From GCA-2705445 sp038114285 (GTDB lineage Bacteria; Pseudomonadota; Gammaproteobacteria; Poriferisulfidales; GCA-002705445): a DNA stretch of 64,000 nucleotides. The notes below the pieces were generated by a model, which saw only the letters and a list, made by a program, of their open reading frames with translations, ran no database searches and was not told where the DNA came from. Within the stretch, counting starts at the first letter, position 1. The number at the start of each line of letters is the position of its first letter. Of this stretch, positions 18,925 through 27,850 are shown one piece after another. A program made the translations under genes and the position numbers. The stretch spans positions 110,145 to 174,144 of the forward strand of contig JAYNQN010000002.1 of assembly GCA_038114285.1 (NCBI GenBank). Reading direction: 5' to 3'.

Positions 18925-20022
18925 CTATGAAAACCAAGGTCCCACTTTATAATAAATAAATATCATTTCTACAAAAATCCATACCAAAGTTAATGGAATT
19001 AATATTTTCCATCCTAATCTCATGATTTGATCATAACGATATCTTGGGAATGTAGCTCTAAACCAGATAAAACAAAACATAAAAAATAGAGTTTTCAGAA
19101 TAAACCAGTGCAAACCATCATTAACAAAAAATAATAAAATACTATGAATGAAGTCATTGATTTCATATAACTCTAAATTAACTGTATTAAATGGGGACAA
19201 CCAGCCACCAAAAAATAATATAGCAGTTAAAGCAGAAATTAATATCATATTTGCATATTCAGCAATAAAAAATACAGCAAACCCCATACCTGAATATTCT
19301 ACATGGAATCCAGCTACAAGCTCAGATTCACCTTCTGCAACGTCAAAAGGAGCTCTATTTGTTTCTGCAACACCTGCAATAAAATATATTATAAAAAGTG
19401 GAAATAAAGGTAACCAGAACCAATTTATTACTGACCCTTTTTGAGAGTCTATAATATCACCTAAGTTTAAGCTTCCAGAAACCATTATTACACCAACTAA
19501 TGCAAAACCCATCGCGATTTCATATGCAATAATTAAAGAAGCTGATCTCATCGCACCTAATAAAGCATATTTTGAGTTAGATGCCCATCCCGCTATTATA
19601 ATTCCATAGATTCCCAATGATGTCATAGCTAAAATATATAAAAGACCAGCATTAATATCTGATAAAACCATAATACTGTCAAAAGGTATTACTGCCCATG
19701 CAGCAAAAGCAACTGTAAAAGTTATAATTGGAGCAAGTAAAAATAAAAATTTATTTGAATCTGCAGGAATAACTATTTCTTTAAAAAATAATTTTACGCC
19801 ATCAGCGAATGGTTGCATTAGGCCTTTTGGCCCAACAACATTTGGACCAAGTCTGCCCTGCATTGAAGCAATTATTTTTCTCTCTGCGTAAGTATAATAT
19901 GCCACTAATATTAATAGTGGAACCATAATCGCCCCTATCATTATTAGTGTATAAGCAAATACATTTAATTCACTAAAAAAGGTTAAAGAACTATTTATAA
20001 TTTTGTTAATATAATCAAACAT
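18925..20022 (-). CDS. nuoH: NADH-quinone oxidoreductase subunit H
   Basis: 365 residues with about eight membrane helices. It forms the quinone entry site with NuoB and NuoD. Signatures are AYYTYAERKIIASMQGRLGPNVVGPKG near the N-terminus and the acidic loop ETNRAPFDVAEGESELVAGF near the quinone chamber. It is longer than E. coli NuoH (325), mainly at the N-terminus. It overlaps nuoG by 8 bp. Confidence 0.97.
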   Translation of the reverse strand: MFDYINKIINSSLTFFSELNVFAYTLIMIGAIMVPLLILVAYYTYAERKIIASMQGRLGPNVVGPKGLMQPFADGVKLFFKEIVIPADSNKFLFLLAPIITFTVAFAAWAVIPFDSIMVLSDINAGLLYILAMTSLGIYGIIIAGWASNSKYALLGAMRSASLIIAYEIAMGFALVGVIMVSGSLNLGDIIDSQKGSVINWFWLPLFPLFIIYFIAGVAETNRAPFDVAEGESELVAGFHVEYSGMGFAVFFIAEYANMILISALTAILFFGGWLSPFNTVNLELYEINDFIHSILLFFVNDGLHWFILKTLFFMFCFIWFRATFPRYRYDQIMRLGWKILIPLTLVWIFVEMIFIYYKVGPWFS

Positions 20023-22381
20023 TTTCTATTGTAATTTGTTGGTATTGTTTTCCTAAATCAAAATGTTCCTTATTTGAATTCATTATATAAATTGAGTTAT
20101 CAGACACATTTTCGTCAATAACTAATTCTACTAATAATTTATTATCACCTTGTTTGACAATAACTTTATTTTTTGTCAAATCTATATTATTTTTTTCTAA
20201 TGTATTCTTATTTACCCTGACTATATTTTTATTTGAATCAACTTTATTTAATGAAGGAGCTCTCCTAACAATATTGTCAACATAATAAGTATTAACTCCT
20301 CCTAGCCTTATCAAATTAAAACTTTCTAAATTTTTTTTAATATCAATATTATGTGGTTGAACACTATTTGAAAATTTCTTTTTTCTTGCAATTGAATCTA
20401 TCTCATTTAAAAGATCTACATAATCATGAGAAATCGAAGTTTCTTTGCCATGCATTAATCTCAATTTTGTTAATATTTTCCATCCTTCTTTTGACATGTA
20501 ATGTGGAGTGCAACCTTGTTCAAAATTTTGCCATTCATTTTCAATGTTAATAAATGTTCCTGGACTTTCGAATACTGTTGCTAATGGGAGAATTACGTCG
20601 TAGAGACTTCTATCATCTTCCGTTACAAAACTTTGTATACCTAAAACAAATTCAGCATTCTCTAATGAGTTTTTTAATTCATTATTGTAATAAAAATCTA
20701 TAAATTCAAGATTATAAATAATATAACAATCAAGCATTGCTTTTATAGAATCGTCTACATTAAATCCAAAATTTTTTGAATCAGATATAACCTCATTTTT
20801 ATAAGGCAAGCAGCCTGTTACCCATGCACCAAGTTCATTGCAATTTTCTGCCAAATAACCTTTATTTGATTTTGTTAAGATTGATATTATATTTACTAAA
20901 ACTTTTAAAAGTTCAAACTCCGGATGATTTTTTAAATTTGACCCAAGAAGTATAAGTGAGTTATGCCCCAATAAGTCATTACTTATATCTCTAATATTTT
21001 TATTTGTAAGCCCTTTAAAATGTTTAGATACGTGCTCGGGTATATTAAAACTTTTTAATTTTTTATCGCTAGATGTTATATGGGATAAGTATTCAATTAT
21101 GTCAATTAATGTATCTGATAAAGAATTTGGATTTACCAGTAACTTATTATTGGTATTAAAATTATATTCATAATTATAAGAGCTTATAGAATTAATCTTT
21201 GCATCTTTTAAGAATGCTTTTCTTATTTTATAAGCCAATATAGGCTGTTCATAAGTTATATTACTATCAATTAATAATAATGATTTAATATTTTCAATCT
21301 CTCTTATGGGAATATCTAATTGAGGATAAAATTCCAAATCTTGATTCTCAAAATTACATTGAGATACCCTGTAATCAATATTATTAATATCTATTTCTCT
21401 CAACCATTTTTGAAAAAGATACTGTTCTTCAACTGTAGAATTTGCGCTAATAAAGCCAGCAGATTTTTTTTTATCAATATTTTGGAGTTTTTCTTTTATT
21501 ATTTCAAAAGCCTGGTCCCATTCAACCTCAATATGTCGCCCATTTATTTTTGCAATAGGTTTTTTGATTCTATCATTATGATCAATGGCTTCATATGAAA
21601 ACCTATCTCTATCTGATATCCATATTTCATTAATTTTTTCGTTCTCACGAGGTACTACACGGAATACATTATTATCAAAAACATGCATATTAATATTTGA
21701 ACCAATGCAATCATGAGCAGACACAGATTTTATTTCTTCTAACTCCCATGTTCTTCCTTTCATATGAGATGGAGAAGCATTTAAAGCCCCAACAGGGCAT
21801 ATATCAATCATGTTTCCTGACATTGGAGAGTTTATTGCTGCACTTAAATAAGTTCTAATTTCCAAACCTTCTCCCCTGCCTATTGCCCCAAACTCTTTGA
21901 TGCCTGCTATTTCTTCTCCAAATCTAACGCATCTTGTGCAATGTATGCATCTTGTCATATTTGTTTTAATTAGAGGCCCAATATTATAGTCAATGACTAC
22001 TCTTTTTTCTTGTGCATATCTAGATTTAACTCTTCCATGCATTAATGCTTGATCTTGTAATTCGCACATACCTCCTTGGTCGCAAACTGGGCAATCTAAA
22101 GGATGATTTATTAGTAAAAATTCCATTGTATTTTTTTGGGAGCTAATAGCCAAATCAGATTTTGTAAGATACTCTTGATTTTCTTGCGCAGGAGTTGAAC
22201 ATGCTGGTTGCGGTTTATTAATACCTACTTGCTCTATTAAACACATTCTACAATTCGCAGCAATAGATAACTTATCATGATAACAAAATCTTGGTATATG
22301 AATTCCATTTCTATCGGCTACCTGAATAACAGTGTCACCCTTATTAAAACTATATTCTTTATTGTTTATTTTTATTTTCAT
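20015..22381 (-). CDS. nuoG: NADH-quinone oxidoreductase subunit G
   Basis: 788 residues. The N-terminal [2Fe-2S] domain has C34-x10-C45-x2-C48 and a later cysteine. The next stretch has the His-ligand and cysteines of N5 and N4: HPLDCPVCDQGGMCELQ and TRCIHCTRCVRF. The remaining 550 residues are a molybdopterin-oxidoreductase-like scaffold without cofactor. Where E. coli has the CxxCxxxC of the extra N7 cluster this protein reads HDCIGSNINMHVF, so N7 is absent, as in most complexes I. The ATG overlaps the nuoF stop by 4 bp. Confidence 0.95.
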   Translation of the reverse strand: MKIKINNKEYSFNKGDTVIQVADRNGIHIPRFCYHDKLSIAANCRMCLIEQVGINKPQPACSTPAQENQEYLTKSDLAISSQKNTMEFLLINHPLDCPVCDQGGMCELQDQALMHGRVKSRYAQEKRVVIDYNIGPLIKTNMTRCIHCTRCVRFGEEIAGIKEFGAIGRGEGLEIRTYLSAAINSPMSGNMIDICPVGALNASPSHMKGRTWELEEIKSVSAHDCIGSNINMHVFDNNVFRVVPRENEKINEIWISDRDRFSYEAIDHNDRIKKPIAKINGRHIEVEWDQAFEIIKEKLQNIDKKKSAGFISANSTVEEQYLFQKWLREIDINNIDYRVSQCNFENQDLEFYPQLDIPIREIENIKSLLLIDSNITYEQPILAYKIRKAFLKDAKINSISSYNYEYNFNTNNKLLVNPNSLSDTLIDIIEYLSHITSSDKKLKSFNIPEHVSKHFKGLTNKNIRDISNDLLGHNSLILLGSNLKNHPEFELLKVLVNIISILTKSNKGYLAENCNELGAWVTGCLPYKNEVISDSKNFGFNVDDSIKAMLDCYIIYNLEFIDFYYNNELKNSLENAEFVLGIQSFVTEDDRSLYDVILPLATVFESPGTFINIENEWQNFEQGCTPHYMSKEGWKILTKLRLMHGKETSISHDYVDLLNEIDSIARKKKFSNSVQPHNIDIKKNLESFNLIRLGGVNTYYVDNIVRRAPSLNKVDSNKNIVRVNKNTLEKNNIDLTKNKVIVKQGDNKLLVELVIDENVSDNSIYIMNSNKEHFDLGKQYQQITIENV

Positions 22382-23721
22382 TTTTTATGTAATACAAATT
22401 CTTTTTTATTTGTTTTTGAGTTTATTTTGAAATTTGTAAGATTTGATAAATTATCTTCTTTAATATAGTTTAAAAATTCATTTTTAAAATACTTAATAAA
22501 ACTTTCAACAGGCATTGCTGCAGCATCTCCTAAAGCACAAATTGTACTTCCAGATATCATACTAGGAATAGACTCAAGAGTATTAATATCATTCATACTG
22601 CCTTTCCCATTTATAATTTTATCAATAATTTTAAACATCCATCCTGTTCCCTCTCTACAAGGAGTGCACTGACCACAAGATTCAGAATAATAAAATCTTG
22701 CAATTCTATGGATGACTTCAACCATATTTGTAGTTTCATCCATTACAATAACTGCACCAGAGCCTAGAAGTGATCCAGCTTGAGCTATAGATTCATAATC
22801 CATATTCACTTTCATCATAATCTCACCTGGGAGAACAGGCACAGATGACCCTCCTGGAATTACTGCTTTTAATTTTTTTCCATCTTTAACTCCACCTGCA
22901 ATTTCTAATAGTTTTTCAAAAGGAGTACCTAATGGAATTTCGTAATTTCCTGGCTTATTAACATGCCCAGACACGGAAAAACACTTGTAACCTGGGCTTT
23001 GATCAGTTCCCACAGCATTAAACCACTTTGGACCTTTATCTAAAATTTTTGGTATGGACGCTAATGTCTCAACATTATTAATTATTGTAGGACAATCAAA
23101 TAAACCTTTAATGGCTGGAAAAGGTGGTTTATATCTTGGAAAACCTTTCTTTCCTTCTATAGATTCAAGCATGGCAGTTTCTTCTCCAACTATATATGCT
23201 CCTGCGCCAATTAAATCATGTACTTCAATGTTAATATTAGAATTTAAAATATTCTTTCCGATAAGCTTGTGTTTATATGCCTCATTTAAAGCATTCTTAA
23301 AACTAGAATAAACGTCATCAATAAATTCGCCTCTTAAATAACAATATGCTACCTCTGCACCTATTGCGTAGCTTGATATTAAGATTCCTTCTATTAAAGC
23401 ATGCGGATTATATCTTATTATATCTCTATCTTTACATGTACCAGGCTCAGACTCGTCAGCATTACATACTAAATATTTAGTATCACTTGAATCTTGATTT
23501 ATAAAACTCCATTTTCTTCCAGTAGAAAACCCTGCGCCACCTCTCCCTCTTAATCCAGACTCAATAACAATATCTATTATCTCTTTTCTATTCATAGGGC
23601 TTGATATAACTTTTTTCCACGCATCATAACCACCATTCTTTATATAAGTTTCAAACGAGTTAGGCTCACTACTTGAAAGTGTTGAGTAACAAAGCTCATT
23701 AATTTTAATATTTTCACTCAT
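22378..23721 (-). CDS. nuoF: NADH-quinone oxidoreductase subunit F
   Basis: 447 residues. It binds NADH and FMN and carries cluster N3. GLRGRGGAGFSTGRKWSF (about 54-71) is the nucleotide/FMN glycine-rich loop, and ESEPGTCKDR is part of the FMN site. ESCGQCTPCREGTGW with a later STICALGD supplies the four [4Fe-4S] cysteines. It is the electron entry point of the complex. It overlaps nuoE by 8 bp and nuoG by 4 bp. Confidence 0.97.
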   Translation of the reverse strand: MSENIKINELCYSTLSSSEPNSFETYIKNGGYDAWKKVISSPMNRKEIIDIVIESGLRGRGGAGFSTGRKWSFINQDSSDTKYLVCNADESEPGTCKDRDIIRYNPHALIEGILISSYAIGAEVAYCYLRGEFIDDVYSSFKNALNEAYKHKLIGKNILNSNINIEVHDLIGAGAYIVGEETAMLESIEGKKGFPRYKPPFPAIKGLFDCPTIINNVETLASIPKILDKGPKWFNAVGTDQSPGYKCFSVSGHVNKPGNYEIPLGTPFEKLLEIAGGVKDGKKLKAVIPGGSSVPVLPGEIMMKVNMDYESIAQAGSLLGSGAVIVMDETTNMVEVIHRIARFYYSESCGQCTPCREGTGWMFKIIDKIINGKGSMNDINTLESIPSMISGSTICALGDAAAMPVESFIKYFKNEFLNYIKEDNLSNLTNFKINSKTNKKEFVLHKK

Positions 23722-24205
23722 TTTCTATATCTCTTATGATTTTATCTATTTTTTCTTTATTTAAATTTTCATAGTATTTGTGGTCTACTTGCATCATTGG
23801 TGCTCCACTGCAAGCAGCTAAGCACTCTCTTTCATCTTTTAAAAAAAATTGCTCAGAAGATTCTCCTACTTTTATCTTTAATTTTTTTTCAAGATAATCA
23901 AGAATTTCATCAGAACCATTTAACATACAAGAAACATTTGTGCAGACAGAAATTGTATGCTTTCCAACTTTATCAAGCTCGAACATAGAGTAAAATGAGG
24001 CGACTTCATACACATCTATTTCTTTTAAATTTAATAAATCAGCAACAGCATTTATATGTTTAGACTCAATATATTTATTTTCTTTTTGAATTAAATGCAA
24101 CGCATATATTATTGCTGGTTTTGAATTACCATCTGGAAATTTTAATAACCATTTGTTTATTTTTAAAATGTTATCACTTGATATATTGTATTTGTTATCT
24201 TGCAT
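23714..24205 (-). CDS. nuoE: NADH-quinone oxidoreductase subunit E
   Basis: 163 residues, a thioredoxin-like protein holding the off-path [2Fe-2S] cluster N1a. The ligands are in CTNVSC and ECLAACSGAPM, spaced as in the family. An N-terminal helical bundle includes VYEVASFYSMF. It partners NuoF in the NADH-dehydrogenase module. It starts 5 bp after nuoD and overlaps nuoF by 8 bp. Confidence 0.95.
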   Translation of the reverse strand: MQDNKYNISSDNILKINKWLLKFPDGNSKPAIIYALHLIQKENKYIESKHINAVADLLNLKEIDVYEVASFYSMFELDKVGKHTISVCTNVSCMLNGSDEILDYLEKKLKIKVGESSEQFFLKDERECLAACSGAPMMQVDHKYYENLNKEKIDKIIRDIENE

Positions 24206-24210
24206 AAGAT

Positions 24211-25464
24211 TTACCTGTCAATTTCACCAAATACAATATCTTGAGTACCTATAATTGCTACTACATCAGATATCATATGACCTTTTACCATTTCATCTAA
24301 TGCTGCCAGATGAGAAAATCCTGGTGCACGCATTTTTAACCTATAGGGTTTATTTGACCCATCAGATATTAGAGTTACACCAAATTCTCCTTTTGGATGT
24401 TCTACCGCACAATAAACTTCTCCTTTTGATAAACAATAACCTTCTGTAAATAATTTAAAATGATAAATTAATGATTCCATATCTTCTTTAACTTCATCTC
24501 TACTAGGAGGTGTTATTTTATTGTTATCAGAAATTACATCTCCATCATTATTCTTCAACCAATCTACGCACTGTTTTATAATTTTGTTTGATTGCCTCAT
24601 CTCTTCTATGCGAACTAAATATCTATCATAACAATCACCATTTGTTCCAATTGGAATATCAAAATCTAATTGACCATAAACTTCATAAGGTTGTTTTTTT
24701 CTAAGATCCCATGCAACACCTGATCCTCTTAACATTGGACCCGTGAAACCTAACTGAAATGCTCTTTCTTTTGAAACTATACCAATATCAACTGTTCTTT
24801 GTTTCCAGATTCTATTGTCCGTTAGTAAAGTTTCATATTCATCGATGCATTTTGGAAACCTTTCTACAAAATCATCAATAAAATCTAATAAAGATCCTTC
24901 TCTAGCCTCATTTAATTTTTCGGTTTCTTTTTTTGATTTCCATTTAGACTCTTCATATTTAGGCATTGTTGTTGGTAAATCTTTGGCAACCCCTCCAGGT
25001 CTATAATAGGTTGCATGCATTCTAGTTCCTGATACTGCTTCATAACAATCCATCAAATCTTCTCTCTCTCTAAAAGCATATAAAAAAACACTCATAGCAC
25101 CTATGTCTAACGCATGAGCTCCCAACCAAAGAAGATGATTAAGAATCCTTGTTATTTCATCAAACATAACTCTTATGTATTTAGCTCTTTCTGGTATTTC
25201 AATTCCTAATAATTTTTCTATAGATAAAACATATGCATGTTCATTGCTCATCATTGAAACGTAATCTAATCTATCCATGTAACCAATACTTTGATTATAT
25301 GGTTTACTCTCTGCTAACTTTTCAGTACCTCTATGAAGTAATCCAATATGTGGGTCTGCCCTAACTATAACCTCACCTTCTAACTCTAAAATTAGTCTTA
25401 AAACTCCATGAGCCGAAGGATGTTGCGGGCCAAAATTCATTGTAAAACTTTTAATATCAGGCAT
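24211..25464 (-). CDS. nuoD: NADH-quinone oxidoreductase subunit D
   Basis: 417 residues from the ATG at 25464, preceded by GAGG; a GTG two codons earlier is possible. It is the 49-kDa subunit, derived from the hydrogenase large subunit, and lines the quinone site with NuoB. FGPQHPSAHGVLR carries the conserved histidines of the quinone pocket. The protein ends in DIVFGEIDR, with the conserved terminal FGExDR. NuoC and NuoD are separate proteins here (8-bp overlap), unlike the fused NuoCD of E. coli. Confidence 0.97.
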   Translation of the reverse strand: MPDIKSFTMNFGPQHPSAHGVLRLILELEGEVIVRADPHIGLLHRGTEKLAESKPYNQSIGYMDRLDYVSMMSNEHAYVLSIEKLLGIEIPERAKYIRVMFDEITRILNHLLWLGAHALDIGAMSVFLYAFREREDLMDCYEAVSGTRMHATYYRPGGVAKDLPTTMPKYEESKWKSKKETEKLNEAREGSLLDFIDDFVERFPKCIDEYETLLTDNRIWKQRTVDIGIVSKERAFQLGFTGPMLRGSGVAWDLRKKQPYEVYGQLDFDIPIGTNGDCYDRYLVRIEEMRQSNKIIKQCVDWLKNNDGDVISDNNKITPPSRDEVKEDMESLIYHFKLFTEGYCLSKGEVYCAVEHPKGEFGVTLISDGSNKPYRLKMRAPGFSHLAALDEMVKGHMISDVVAIIGTQDIVFGEIDR

Positions 25465-26152
25465 TTTCACTATCCTCTTTAGAAGGTCTAATTACTTTGG
25501 GTATTGTAACTCTAGGTTTAATAGTAACTGGTTGGTATACAACTCTTTCTTTATTTAAGTCAAAATTAACCTCAACATTTCCTATTAAAGGAAAATCTTT
25601 TCTTAATGGGTGTCCTATAAAACCATAATCTGTTAACAATCTTCTTAAATCAGGGTGACCCTCAAAAGTAATTCCCAAAAGATCGTAGGCTTCTCTTTCA
25701 TACCAATTAGCTGACGACCAAATTGTTACTGCTGAAGGAATAGATGGATTAGAATCGCTTTCGCAATAAAATTTTACTTTAAGTCTTTCATTAGAGCTTA
25801 TGGAAAGTAAATTATATATTACGGCAAATCTTTTTTTTGGTTGGTTGTGATGCTTTTTAACAGTAGAGTATGTGTATCTTCCACTACTATCTTTTTTTAT
25901 TCCTCTGCTATAACCTTTATTATTTGCATTTTTGGAATTCCATTCGGATATACCATAATCTGAATAATCAATAGCAACGATATCAACTAAAATTTCAAAT
26001 TTTAATTTATCATTTGCTTGAAGAACAGGCATTATATCGAAAAAATTTTTTGTGTGACATACAACTGTGTTTTGATCCTCAAAGACAAAATCAAAGTTAG
26101 GGAAATTTTCATTAAAAAAAGATTCGTTAATACATTTATTTTCTTTATTCAT
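25457..26152 (-). CDS. nuoC: NADH-quinone oxidoreductase subunit C
   Basis: 231 residues, the 30-kDa subunit of the connecting module. The signature WYEREAYDLLGITFEGHPDLRRLLTDYGF is complete, followed by GHPLRKDFPL. A charged insert around residues 75-105 (with RGIKKDSSGRYTYSTVKKHH) is not part of the core fold and may be lineage-specific. It has no cofactor and positions NuoD. It starts 26 bp after nuoB. Confidence 0.95.
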   Translation of the reverse strand: MNKENKCINESFFNENFPNFDFVFEDQNTVVCHTKNFFDIMPVLQANDKLKFEILVDIVAIDYSDYGISEWNSKNANNKGYSRGIKKDSSGRYTYSTVKKHHNQPKKRFAVIYNLLSISSNERLKVKFYCESDSNPSIPSAVTIWSSANWYEREAYDLLGITFEGHPDLRRLLTDYGFIGHPLRKDFPLIGNVEVNFDLNKERVVYQPVTIKPRVTIPKVIRPSKEDSENA

Positions 26153-26178
26153 AAGTTAAACCTTGTATAATTTATTAA

Positions 26179-26664
26179 CTATCGTTTGAGTATTTTTTTA
26201 TTACGAATTTTATTTTTTAACTGCATTATGCCATACAGAAGAGCTTCGGCTGTTGGTGGGCAACCTGGGACATAAATATCTACAGGAATAATTCTGTCGC
26301 AGCCTCTAACTACAGAGTATGAATAATGGTAATAACCTCCACCATTTGCACATGACCCCATCGAAATTACCCATTTTGGATCTGCCATCTGGTCATAGAC
26401 TTTTCTTAAAGCTGGAGCCATTTTATTTACTAATGTGCCTGCTACTATAATTACATCAGATTGTCTTGGGCTTGGTCTAAACATCATGCCAAATCTATCC
26501 AAATCATATCTAGATGCACCAGCATGCATCATCTCTACAGCACAACAAGCTAATCCAAAAGTCATTGGCCACATTGATCCAGTATTTGCCCAATTAATTA
26601 AGTCTTTTGAAGATGCAGTCACATATCCATTACTGTTATTATTTAAAGATTCAATAATATCCAT
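26179..26664 (-). CDS. nuoB: NADH-quinone oxidoreductase subunit B
   Basis: 161 residues. It holds the terminal [4Fe-4S] cluster N2, which reduces quinone. The ligands are the tandem cysteines in LACCAVEM, the cysteine in MGSCANGGGYYHYSYSV and that in VPGCPPTAEAL. RYDLDRFGMMFRPSPRQSDV is the conserved quinone-site stretch. It starts 3 bp after nuoA. Confidence 0.97.
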   Translation of the reverse strand: MDIIESLNNNSNGYVTASSKDLINWANTGSMWPMTFGLACCAVEMMHAGASRYDLDRFGMMFRPSPRQSDVIIVAGTLVNKMAPALRKVYDQMADPKWVISMGSCANGGGYYHYSYSVVRGCDRIIPVDIYVPGCPPTAEALLYGIMQLKNKIRNKKILKR

Positions 26665-26667
26665 ATT

Positions 26668-27024
26668 CTAATCCCAATCTAGTGCGCCTTTCTTCCATTC
26701 ATATATAAAACCTATTATTAATATGAATAAGAAGATGCTCATAGAAATTAAACCGGTTAAACCTAAGTCACTTAATGAAACTGCCCAAGGAAATAAAAAG
26801 GCAATTTCTAAATCAAAAATTATGAATAATATTGCAACTAAGTAAAATCTAACATCAAACTTCATTCTTGCGTCACTAAAATTTTCAAACCCACATTCAT
26901 ATGCTGAATTTTTTGCTTTATTATTTTCACCTTTATTTAAAATTCTTGAGGCTATGATCGGTAGAGCTCCGATTAATACGCTGACAATAATAAATAAAAG
27001 AATTGGGAAATAATTATTTAACAT
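26668..27024 (-). CDS. nuoA: NADH-quinone oxidoreductase subunit A
   Basis: 118 residues with three membrane helices. The loop YECGFENFSDARMKFDVRFYLVAILFIIFDLEIAF is the family signature; its cysteine and acidic residues lie near the quinone channel. It is the first gene of the nuoA-N operon, all on the minus strand with overlaps or gaps of at most 26 bp. Confidence 0.96.
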   Translation of the reverse strand: MLNNYFPILLFIIVSVLIGALPIIASRILNKGENNKAKNSAYECGFENFSDARMKFDVRFYLVAILFIIFDLEIAFLFPWAVSLSDLGLTGLISMSIFLFILIIGFIYEWKKGALDWD

Positions 27025-27254
27025 AATATTTAATATAAGATGTTGACGAATGCTTCATTTAGATTGACAATCAAGCTCTCGAAAGCAAAAAATAAGTTAT
27101 TTAACATAATGCGAAACCAACAAAAACTAAAAATAAATTACAACATATAAATAAAATAATACAATAACTAATTATAAAATAAATTTTATATGGTCATATA
27201 CACAACCTATATCTAGTCATAAAATAAATATATTAATCAATAGTTTAGTAATAA
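27025..27254 (-). promoter_or_regulatory. AT-rich leader region upstream of nuoA
   Basis: 230 bp between tRNA-Leu and nuoA with no coding signal. It must hold the nuo promoter unless the operon is read from tRNA-Leu. I see several AT-rich -10-like hexamers but no pairing good enough to name. Two small inverted repeats lie near the gene: GATTG-T-CAATC around 27060-27070 and the near-palindrome GCTTTCGAGAGC around 27072-27083 on the minus strand. Either could be an operator. Confidence 0.3.
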
Positions 27255-27339
27255 TGGTGCCGATGGCCGGAGTCGAACCGGCACAGCTTTCGCCACTGCC
27301 CCCTCAAGACAGCGTGTCTACCAATTCCACCACATCGGC
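27255..27339 (-). tRNA. tRNA-Leu (GAG)
   Basis: An 85-nt class II cloverleaf with encoded CCA. The acceptor GCCGATG pairs with CATCGGC, the anticodon loop is TTGAGGG (GAG), there is a variable arm, and the T-arm contains GGTTCGACTCC. A tRNA-Leu next to secG is the usual gammaproteobacterial arrangement. A second, truncated copy lies just upstream on the same strand. Confidence 0.95.
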
Positions 27340-27429
27340 AAGTTCTGTTAACTATGAGATGTCAGCCAACAGTAAGAGGTTTTGAGGTTAATTTGAGGAT
27401 TGGCTTTAATTAACCGCAGGAATATCATT

Positions 27430-27439
27430 NNNNNNNNNN
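27430..27439. other. Assembly gap (10 N)
   Basis: N-run that cuts the second tRNA-Leu copy exactly after its anticodon. True gap size is unknown. Confidence 0.99.
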
Positions 27440-27477
27440 CCTCAAGACAGCGTGTCTACCAATTCCACCACATCGGC
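27440..27477 (-). tRNA. Second tRNA-Leu (GAG), 5' half only, truncated by gap
   Basis: The first 38 nt, through D-arm and anticodon (ending TTGAGG), are identical to the complete tRNA-Leu at 27255-27339. The 3' half falls in the N-run. It lies only 10 bp after secG, the conserved site for this tRNA. It could be a real tandem duplicate or one tRNA counted twice through mis-joined contigs. Confidence 0.6.
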
Positions 27478-27487
27478 ATAATATAAT

Positions 27488-27841
27488 TTAGTCTGGGATT
27501 ACAATATCGTCTGAAGTGTCTTCATTTATCTTAGACCCATCCGAAGAATTATTGGTTGATTTTTCTGTGTTTAAAGTTTCATCTTTAATAATAACACTGT
27601 TTTGAGCTACGTTACTTTTAGCTAAGTAAGCCAAGGCTAAGCAATTTAAGAAAAATAAAATAACCAAAAATGTAGTTAGTTTTGTTATAAAATTTCCTGC
27701 ACCTGATGCACCAAAAACTGCTCCAGATGAGCCACCACCGAACATACCACTAGCGTCTCCTTTTCCTTGCTGCATTAATATAAAAAAAATGATTAGAACA
27801 GATAAAATTACTGCAGCAACTAATAAAATTGTATACATCAT
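27488..27841 (-). CDS. secG: Protein translocase subunit SecG
   Basis: 117 residues with two membrane helices (about 3-22 and 53-73) separated by the conserved loop LMQQGKGDASGMFGGGSSGAVFGASGAGNF. SecG is the non-essential third subunit of the SecYEG channel and helps SecA cycling. The C-terminal 40 residues are an acidic Ser/Asn/Asp-rich tail. It starts 9 bp after tpiA and is followed by tRNA-Leu, the standard tpiA-secG-tRNA order. Confidence 0.95.
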   Translation of the reverse strand: MMYTILLVAAVILSVLIIFFILMQQGKGDASGMFGGGSSGAVFGASGAGNFITKLTTFLVILFFLNCLALAYLAKSNVAQNSVIIKDETLNTEKSTNNSSDGSKINEDTSDDIVIPD

Positions 27842-27850
27842 AAATATTCC

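Noticed and set aside
12697..27024. nuo operon as a recent horizontal insertion beside tRNA genes
   Set aside because: Base composition and codon use look like the neighbours, the operon is complete and standard, and the same place is remembered for Legionellales.
27255..27477. Repeated tRNA-Leu as an attachment-site duplication from an integrated element
   Set aside because: The repeat is the 5' half, not the 3' end as usual for integrases. Only about 100 bp lie between the copies and no integrase is present.
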